A stretch of 64,000 bases of DNA, taken from DAOUAM01 sp034433305. Its GTDB lineage: Bacteria > Chloroflexota > Dehalococcoidia > Lucifugimonadales > DAOUAM01. The position numbers and the translations under genes were made by a program. Under the pieces are notes generated by a model. That model ran no database searches and was not told the DNA's origin. It was given only the letters and a program-made list of their open reading frames with translations. How positions within the stretch are numbered: position 1 is the first letter of the stretch; each line of letters begins with the position of its first letter. The DNA is taken from the NCBI GenBank assembly GCA_034433305.1, contig DAOUAM010000063.1:96407-160406 (forward strand). Direction: 5' to 3'. Shown here piece after piece: positions 59,156 to 64,000 of this stretch.

Positions 59156-60298
59156 ATGAACGAATTTGGTTCGACTCTTAGAGAGTGGCGTCAGCAGAAG
59201 GGGTATTCCCTGAAGAAGCTATCAAAGCTTCTGGACGAAAGGAGGCATCCCGTCCATTTTTCGGTGCTTAGCCGGTGGGAAACTGGAAGCAGACGGCCCC
59301 AGGTAGATGACCGCGAGGCGGTGATTGCTCTTGGAGAAATCCTGATGGGCACTGAGGAGGGGAAGAACAAGCTTCTGACCATGGCAGGTCTTTTCCCTTT
59401 GCAACCTGAAGAACTCGATCTGGATAGGCTGCTCGACAATCTGGCGGCGAGGTGGAGAAAGACCCATTTTCTCCATGACGTGATGAGGTGGGATGAGAGG
59501 CGAATAGGAGACAAGCTTGGGATTGCATTCTGGGAGGTTAAGCAAGACCTTGAAGAAGCTAAGATGAGAAAGGAAGTGGAGGCGGAAAGAGGCCGGTTGC
59601 TGGAGGAGTTCAGGCACCTGGACCCCAGGTGGCAAAGGCATTTTGGCGAAGTTCAGAGTCTGGCGGAGCTTTTCACCAGAGAAATGAAGCTGGTATTCAA
59701 CCCGGCGAGGACGCTCATGGAGCGACATTTTGTGGCCGCAGGCTTTCCTTCTCGAACCATGCCCTATCCGCCCGAGGAGCTGCGAGGTCATCTTCCTGGG
59801 CTGCTACAAGCCTATGACCAGTGGCGAGAGGTTACGAATCATGGTGAAAATTTGGCTCGCCATCTGTATTCTCAGATTCTGAAGGGCGTTGAGGAGCAGG
59901 TCTCTGCCTTGTTTCAGCACAGCCCAGGTTTGAGGGTAAAGGTTATCCAGGAGATGGCTTTGTCCGTCTACCAGTATGGCATAAGCTATGCAGGAAAAAA
60001 GATAGAGGCCAGAGACTTTGAGCAGATGGATTTCGTTGTTGTTGCCAGGGGCACTCTCTTCTACTTGCGGCACGACCAGGCAGGAAAGGGAACCATGCTG
60101 GCCTTGGGCTCCGGTGAAGCTGAGCTAAGGGAATGCCAGAAAATCCACCATGAGCTGGTGCGTCAGTATTCGGCTTGCCAGGAGGCCTCAGGGTTATCAA
60201 GCGCCATCAGAAAGGGCGAGGAACTCTGGGCCCTTATGTTTTCTGAGATAGAAAAGGGTCCTGACTTCGACAGGAGGTGCCCTCGCTGCCCAGGATAA
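59156..60298 (+). CDS. XRE regulator with large unknown C-terminal domain
   Basis: 380 residues. Residues 1-75 hold an XRE helix-turn-helix: FGSTLREWRQQKGYSLKKLS, RHPVHFSVLSRWETGSRRPQ (recognition helix). The remaining 300 residues have no recognised family; they contain helices, aromatic patches (YPPEELRGHLPGLLQAYDQW, YQYGISYAGKKIEARDFEQM) and a strand FVVVARGTLFYLRH. A metal site may be formed by the Cys pair CPRC near the C-terminus. It is divergent from the small XRE gene, with about 130 bases of AT-rich DNA between them, typical of a repressor/antirepressor switch. The large C-terminal part may sense a ligand or damage. Confidence 0.68.
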   Translation: MNEFGSTLREWRQQKGYSLKKLSKLLDERRHPVHFSVLSRWETGSRRPQVDDREAVIALGEILMGTEEGKNKLLTMAGLFPLQPEELDLDRLLDNLAARWRKTHFLHDVMRWDERRIGDKLGIAFWEVKQDLEEAKMRKEVEAERGRLLEEFRHLDPRWQRHFGEVQSLAELFTREMKLVFNPARTLMERHFVAAGFPSRTMPYPPEELRGHLPGLLQAYDQWREVTNHGENLARHLYSQILKGVEEQVSALFQHSPGLRVKVIQEMALSVYQYGISYAGKKIEARDFEQMDFVVVARGTLFYLRHDQAGKGTMLALGSGEAELRECQKIHHELVRQYSACQEASGLSSAIRKGEELWALMFSEIEKGPDFDRRCPRCPG

Positions 60299-60324
60299 CA
60301 TCTCCCAGATATGTATGTCCTTAA

Positions 60325-60495
60325 ATGAATAAACAAGCAAGTCCTCAGTTGCCCTCTTTCAGCCGCGAGGACATCCTGAGCCTGGTTGGCACAGCCCTCT
60401 TTGAGCGAGGACTGGACTACTACCAGAGAGGTATGCTGGAGGAGTTCGACGGGCATGACAGGTACGCCATGCTGGCCCAGGGCCAGGCGATATGA
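60325..60495 (+). pseudogene. Truncated SWIM zinc-finger protein N-terminus
   Basis: A 56-residue frame, too short to be complete: SFSREDILSLVGTALFERGL, DYYQRGMLEEFDGHDRYAML. This is the start typical of SWIM zinc-finger proteins (ILxLxGxxxFERGxxYYxxGxV), but the CxCx(n)CxH finger and the rest are missing; the frame ends at TGA 60493-60495. It overlaps the ribosome region of the UPF0158 gene. It is probably a remnant of a larger gene. Confidence 0.5.
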
Positions 60496-60530
60496 GGCAG
60501 GCGGCCATACCCTGCCCGGAGGAGGCAGCC

Positions 60531-60965
60531 ATGGAAGGTAAAAGGCGATTACCAGTTGACCTGGAGGAGCTATGCCAGGCGCTGGAGGACGGCTCATACG
60601 AGCATCAGTATTACCTTGACCTTAAGACAGGGGAGATACTCCTGCTTTCAGACTATGCCGATACGAAAGAGGCTGAGGAACTCAGAGAGCACCTTGAGGA
60701 GGAGCCTGACCGATATGAGGCCATCCCCAGGATGGGTTCGGACGAAGCCTACCAGGACATGGAAGAGTTCACTGGAAGGGTGGAGGATGGTCGCCTCCGG
60801 GAGTTGCTGGAGGTAGCCATAGACGGAAAGGGGGCCTTCCGCCGGTTCAAAGATGTGCTGGCTCGTTTCCCTGAGAAGCGGGAGGAGTGGTTTCGCTTCA
60901 AGGAGGAGAGGCTGATGTCGAGAGCTCGGGAGTGGCTGGAAGATATCGGCGTCGAGCCGGCCTGA
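60531..60965 (+). CDS. UPF0158 family protein
   Basis: 144 residues. The family pattern is visible: YYLDLKTGEILLLSDYADTK, DRYEAIPRMGSDEAYQDMEE, and the C-terminal GAFRRFKDVLARFPEKREEWFRF. UPF0158 is a conserved family of unknown function; no catalytic residues are established. The ATG was chosen for the GGAGG site 5 bases upstream. It starts 36 bases after the SWIM fragment and ends 22 bases before the SEC-C gene, so the three form one transcription unit. Confidence 0.78.
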   Translation: MEGKRRLPVDLEELCQALEDGSYEHQYYLDLKTGEILLLSDYADTKEAEELREHLEEEPDRYEAIPRMGSDEAYQDMEEFTGRVEDGRLRELLEVAIDGKGAFRRFKDVLARFPEKREEWFRFKEERLMSRAREWLEDIGVEPA

Positions 60966-60986
60966 CCTGGCGGGAGTAGGGAGTAG

Positions 60987-63086
60987 ATGGGTAAGAAAAT
61001 CGGCAGAAACGACCCCTGCCCCTGTGGCAGCGGGAGGAAGTACAAGCGATGCTGCGGGAGGGCGAGCACGCCTGCTTCCGTTCCTGACCGCAGGCTCATG
61101 GAGAGGGACCTGCGGGCTATAGGAAAGCTGGTGGCCGGACAGGAGTTTGACTCCTTTGACGACTTGAACGCCTGCCTGCAACGGGAGGCCGGCCGGGGAG
61201 GCGTGAAGTGGACGCCGGAGACGGCGCTGGAGCAGGCCCAGGAGCTGGTCTACCGGGCCCTGGAGGCCCCTCAGCGTCGGGAACGGGTGAGGCTGGCCAT
61301 GGAAGCGCTGAAAATATCCCGAGACTGCGCCGACGCCTATGTGCTGCTGGCGGAGGAGGCAGCGGAGAGCCTGGAGCAGGCGTGTGGCCTCTACCGGCAG
61401 GGGGTCGAGGCTGGGGAGCGCGCCCTGGGCCGGGATGCCTTCCGGAAGGACGCTGGCCACTTCTGGGGCATCGTGGAGACCAGGCCCTACATGCGGGCCC
61501 GGGAGGGCCTGGCCCAATGCCTCTGGGAGCTGGGGGAGCAGGAGGAGGCGGTGGAGCACTACCAGGAGATGCTGCACCTTAACCCCAACGACAATCAGGG
61601 CATCCGGTATGTCCTTCTGGCCTGCCTTCTGGAGCTGGGGCGCCTGGATGAGGCAGAAAAGCTCCTGGCCCAGTACCAGGATGAAGAGACGGCGGCCTGG
61701 CTCTTTACCAGGGCCCTGCTGGTCTTCCTGCGCCAGGGGGATAGCCCGGAGGCCCGGGGGGCCTTAGGAGAGGCCCTGGCCAGCAACCAGCATGTGGCCC
61801 CCTATCTCCTGGGGCAGCGGCGCATGCCCCCGGATTACCCTTCCCACATAGAGATTGGAACCCGAAGCGAGGCGATGGAATATGTGGCCCTCTACCAGGC
61901 GGCATGGGCCAGGAGCCCGAGCGCCCTAAACTGGCTGGCAGCCCAGGTGCGGGGGAGGCATGCTCCGGCGGCCCAGTCCAGGGACGGCGCAACAGAGGGC
62001 CAGCTTGCTTTTCCTCTGGGCCCTTCTGCCTCCCCGAAGCCCGCAGCCACAGGGGCGGGACCCGCTGAGGAGGCTGCCCCTACCCCGGAGGAGTGGCGGC
62101 GCCTTTACCGGGCAGCGGTGTCCATAAGAGAGCTGGCCCCCTGGGAGTGGATGGCGGATAGCGACCTCTTCGCGGTGCGGAATCCGGAGACAGGCGAGGT
62201 GGGTTACTGCGCTATCATGGGGGGCCTGGGGGAGGTGTTTGCCCTGGCCGTATTCCTGGGAACTGGTGGCCTCGACAGTTACCGCAGGCTGCAGGAAGGA
62301 GAGCTGAAACCCGGCGACTTCCAGGCTATCACCCATATGCACTGTCTTCTCGCTTCCTTTGAGGACCAGAGCTCCCTGGATAAAGGAGACCTGGCAGTTA
62401 TCCGGGAGCTGGGTCTCAAGTTCCGGGGCCGACACGCCTGGCCACAGTTTCGGAGCTATCGGCCGGGATACGCGCCCTGGTATGTCACCGGGCCGGAGGC
62501 CCGCTTTCTGGCAATAGCTCTGGAGCAGGCGGTGGATGTGGCAGGACGGGTCCGCAAGGGGCTGGACCTTTTTGAGGGGGTTGACGAAGACCTGGTCCTG
62601 GTGCGGGAGCGGGACAATGCCACCAGGACCTGGCAGGACGCCTGGCGTCCGCTGCCTTCCCTGTCCCTGACGCCTCAGCCAGAAGCAGCCCTCGATGAGG
62701 CCAGGCTGCGCCAAATCAAGGAAAGGCTCGGTGCTCCCCAGGGCACCTGGGAGGTGGATATCTTTCCCCTTCCCGCCCTGATTGAGGAGCCAGGGCGACG
62801 GCCCTGGTATCCCAGGGCGTGGCTATGTGTAGACAAGGACACTGGCCTGGTGATAGGCACAGCCACCCTGGAGTCGTGGCGGCCATCAGGGGAGTGCCAG
62901 GAGGCTTTCCTTGGTATCCTGGAGAAGGCCCCCTCCCTGGCCGAGGTGCTCCAGGTGAGCAAGGAGGCCAGGGAACTTCTGGCTCCTCTGGCACGAAGCC
63001 TGGGCATCCGGATACAGGAGCGGCGTCGCCTCGCCGCCCTGGAGAGAGCGAGGAAGTCCATGGTTAGCTTTCTCCAGCAGCGATAG
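60987..63086 (+). CDS. SEC-C zinc-motif/TPR/DUF7309-DUF6930-like fusion protein
   Basis: 699 residues in three parts. Residues 1-25 are a SEC-C zinc motif (NDPCPCGSGRKYKRCCG). Residues about 45-325 form TPR-like helical repeats (RVRLAMEALKISRDCADAYV, YQEMLHLNPNDNQGIRYVLL). A Pro/Ala-rich linker follows (about 330-365). Residues 370-695 look like the DUF7309/DUF6930 type (WMADSDLFAVRNPETGEVGY, YRPGYAPWYVTGPEARFLAI). Each part is known separately; the combination is unusual. The ATG is close to the UPF0158 stop, and the terminator at 63171 follows. No enzymatic motif is recognised. It is the main cargo gene of this side of the element. Confidence 0.75.
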   Translation: MGKKIGRNDPCPCGSGRKYKRCCGRASTPASVPDRRLMERDLRAIGKLVAGQEFDSFDDLNACLQREAGRGGVKWTPETALEQAQELVYRALEAPQRRERVRLAMEALKISRDCADAYVLLAEEAAESLEQACGLYRQGVEAGERALGRDAFRKDAGHFWGIVETRPYMRAREGLAQCLWELGEQEEAVEHYQEMLHLNPNDNQGIRYVLLACLLELGRLDEAEKLLAQYQDEETAAWLFTRALLVFLRQGDSPEARGALGEALASNQHVAPYLLGQRRMPPDYPSHIEIGTRSEAMEYVALYQAAWARSPSALNWLAAQVRGRHAPAAQSRDGATEGQLAFPLGPSASPKPAATGAGPAEEAAPTPEEWRRLYRAAVSIRELAPWEWMADSDLFAVRNPETGEVGYCAIMGGLGEVFALAVFLGTGGLDSYRRLQEGELKPGDFQAITHMHCLLASFEDQSSLDKGDLAVIRELGLKFRGRHAWPQFRSYRPGYAPWYVTGPEARFLAIALEQAVDVAGRVRKGLDLFEGVDEDLVLVRERDNATRTWQDAWRPLPSLSLTPQPEAALDEARLRQIKERLGAPQGTWEVDIFPLPALIEEPGRRPWYPRAWLCVDKDTGLVIGTATLESWRPSGECQEAFLGILEKAPSLAEVLQVSKEARELLAPLARSLGIRIQERRRLAALERARKSMVSFLQQR

Positions 63087-63170
63087 CCTGCTGTAGAGAT
63101 CGTCCTGGAACAGCGTAGCCATGAAGTTCCAGCAGCCTGGCGATAACAGGGACATTCCCCAAACAAAAGG

Positions 63171-63204
63171 AAAAGCAGGGAGCCTGTTTTATCTCCCTGC
63201 TTTT
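63171..63204. terminator. Strong bidirectional terminator
   Basis: A perfect 12-bp stem AAAAGCAGGGAG/CTCCCTGCTTTT with a 10-base loop and runs of A and T at both ends, between the SEC-C gene (plus) and the next gene (minus). It ends both transcripts. Confidence 0.88.
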
Positions 63205-63232
63205 GTTGGGGGCTGGAGTTTAATACGCCTGC

Positions 63233-63730
63233 TTACCTGGTTAGAACTACCGCCGGCACACACTGGGGGTGGTAGTATCCCTCAGCCCTTTTGACCACCA
63301 TCGTCCCCCTGGTCATGCGCCCCTGGCACCCTTTGCAGGTTACCACCGCCGCCACCAGCCTCTGCGGCTCCTCGTTGCTGGGGGGCGGCACCGGGGCCTC
63401 AACAGGTGGCGTCTCCTCGGCAACAGGCGTCTCCGATGCCTCTGCAGGCTCGGTGACCTCGGCCACCGTCTCCGCAGGCGCAGCCACAGCCCCGGAGGGT
63501 TCGGCTGGACCAGCGGGTATCTCGCCCCGAAGCTCAGCCTCTACCTGGCGGCAGTCGGCTGCGTCCTCCTCGCTGGCTCCGCCGAAGGCCCTGACGATCC
63601 CCTTCAGCGTTAGCTCGGGCCAGCTTCTGGCGTGCCGCCTCTTGAGGCGCTCCAGCGCCTGGAAGGTCGGCTCGCTCACCCGGAAGGCGATGACCTTCTC
63701 CGTCCCTGTCTGCTTCCTTTCCCTTGCCAT
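63233..63730 (-). CDS. RHH-like N-terminus, disordered linker and zinc-ribbon C-terminus
   Basis: 165 residues. The N-terminal part EKVIAFRVSEPTFQALERLK resembles a ribbon-helix-helix or CopG-type DNA-binding segment. The middle (about 70-125) is a Pro/Ala/Glu-rich linker (VAEVTEPAEASETPVAEETP). The C-terminal part has a Cys pair CKGCQGRM and a later C in YYHPQC, a short zinc ribbon. A DNA- or protein-binding accessory of the element is likely. The ATG follows AAAGGAGG. It is convergent with the SEC-C gene. Confidence 0.6.
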   Translation of the reverse strand: MARERKQTGTEKVIAFRVSEPTFQALERLKRRHARSWPELTLKGIVRAFGGASEEDAADCRQVEAELRGEIPAGPAEPSGAVAAPAETVAEVTEPAEASETPVAEETPPVEAPVPPPSNEEPQRLVAAVVTCKGCQGRMTRGTMVVKRAEGYYHPQCVPAVVLTR

Positions 63731-63768
63731 TGTCTATACCTCCTTTGATTTTGATTTTGGCTTCTGCC

Positions 63769-63981
63769 CTACTTTGCTATACCCAGTTCCTTTAGCAGCC
63801 TCCTGGCCTCCTTTCCCCGGACGATGCGGAAGCCCTTCTCCTTGAGGCGGCGCACCACCTGGCCCTCGTTCATGTAGCAGAGGATGGGGCGGTAGCGCCT
63901 GCCATCCACCACGGGGTGGTAGCTGCACACCCCGGCGACGCAGGCTTCCCTGATAGCCACCACCCTATCGTCCTTCGGCAT
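63769..63981 (-). CDS. Small hypothetical protein
   Basis: 70 residues, no recognised family. It is basic, with CVAGVCSYHPVVDGRRYRPI and EKGFRIVRGKEARRLLKELG, the latter helical. A ribosome site AGGGGA precedes the ATG. It lies upstream of the RHH-linker-ribbon gene in the same direction, with a 38-base gap, so the two are likely in one operon. Confidence 0.5.
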   Translation of the reverse strand: MPKDDRVVAIREACVAGVCSYHPVVDGRRYRPILCYMNEGQVVRRLKEKGFRIVRGKEARRLLKELGIAK

Positions 63982-64000
63982 TGCGTTTCCCCTGCCACCA

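Larger units (their letters stand above)
54172..64000. mobile_element. Integrated mobile element carrying a large serine recombinase, left end only
   Basis: The left edge is inferred from the broken repeat at 54147-54171 and the recombinase next to it. Inside are small overlapping leftward genes, a divergent XRE regulator pair, primase-like pieces and iterons, which together resemble a phage-like or integrative plasmid module. No capsid, tail or conjugation gene is visible, so the type is undecided. The right end lies outside the window. Confidence 0.65.

Noticed and set aside
54172..64000. Complete prophage
   Set aside because: No capsid, portal, large terminase, tail or lysis genes are visible, and the right end is outside the window.

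Overview
This 64 kb window is GC-rich bacterial chromosome, and most of it reads as an environmental member of the Chloroflexota, probably Dehalococcoidia or SAR202-like. That placement is inferred from gene content rather than a marker gene: flavin/F420-type luciferase-like monooxygenases, two mandelate-racemase/enolase superfamily dehydratases, several amidohydrolases, a stand-alone ThDP enzyme, an Lgt with unusual signature residues, and a MoxR-DUF58-transglutaminase operon. No rRNA, tRNA, CRISPR array or complete prophage was seen.

Bases 1-24,500 are mainly housekeeping: a truncated SPFH/band-7 protein, uvrC with a small membrane protein, a XerC/D recombinase, lgt, recJ, fabF, a cyclase-family hydrolase, an intact IS481-type element, an mtaB-like methylthiotransferase, an MBL-fold hydrolase, a class III aminotransferase, pepA, a winged-helix regulator, the moxR operon and ogt. 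Bases 24,500-46,500 mix metabolism and translation: an ABM-zinc ribbon protein, two LLM monooxygenases, two enolase-superfamily dehydratases, asd-dapA, VOC proteins, a His-rich small protein, rsmI, metG, a polyprenyl diphosphate synthase, two amidohydrolases, an acetolactate-synthase-like enzyme, and a methyltransferase fused to a D-Ala-D-Ala-ligase-like ATP-grasp domain. Bases 46,500-54,130 hold a frameshifted AT-richer secreted-protein gene, a DUF4367-like anchored protein, a nucleosidase/unknown/lipoate-ligase operon, CorA, a lipoprotein and a SelA-fold PLP enzyme.

From about 54,172 to the right edge the window is inside an integrated mobile element. A large serine recombinase sits at its left edge, with its 3' end running through a broken copy of a host palindromic repeat into the SelA-like gene. 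Behind it lie small packed genes: a zinc-finger/HTH protein, two proteins resembling pieces of a primase/helicase replication module, iteron-like repeats, and a divergent pair of XRE regulators. The rightward cargo is a SWIM zinc-finger fragment, a UPF0158 protein and a 699-residue SEC-C/TPR/DUF fusion, followed by a strong bidirectional terminator and two small leftward genes.

A recurring non-coding theme is a family of about 72-bp two-hairpin repeats (six copies) plus related palindromes. They lie at gene ends in the host part and are absent from the mobile element. One palindrome of this kind has become part of a coding sequence, and another appears to be the integration site of the element.
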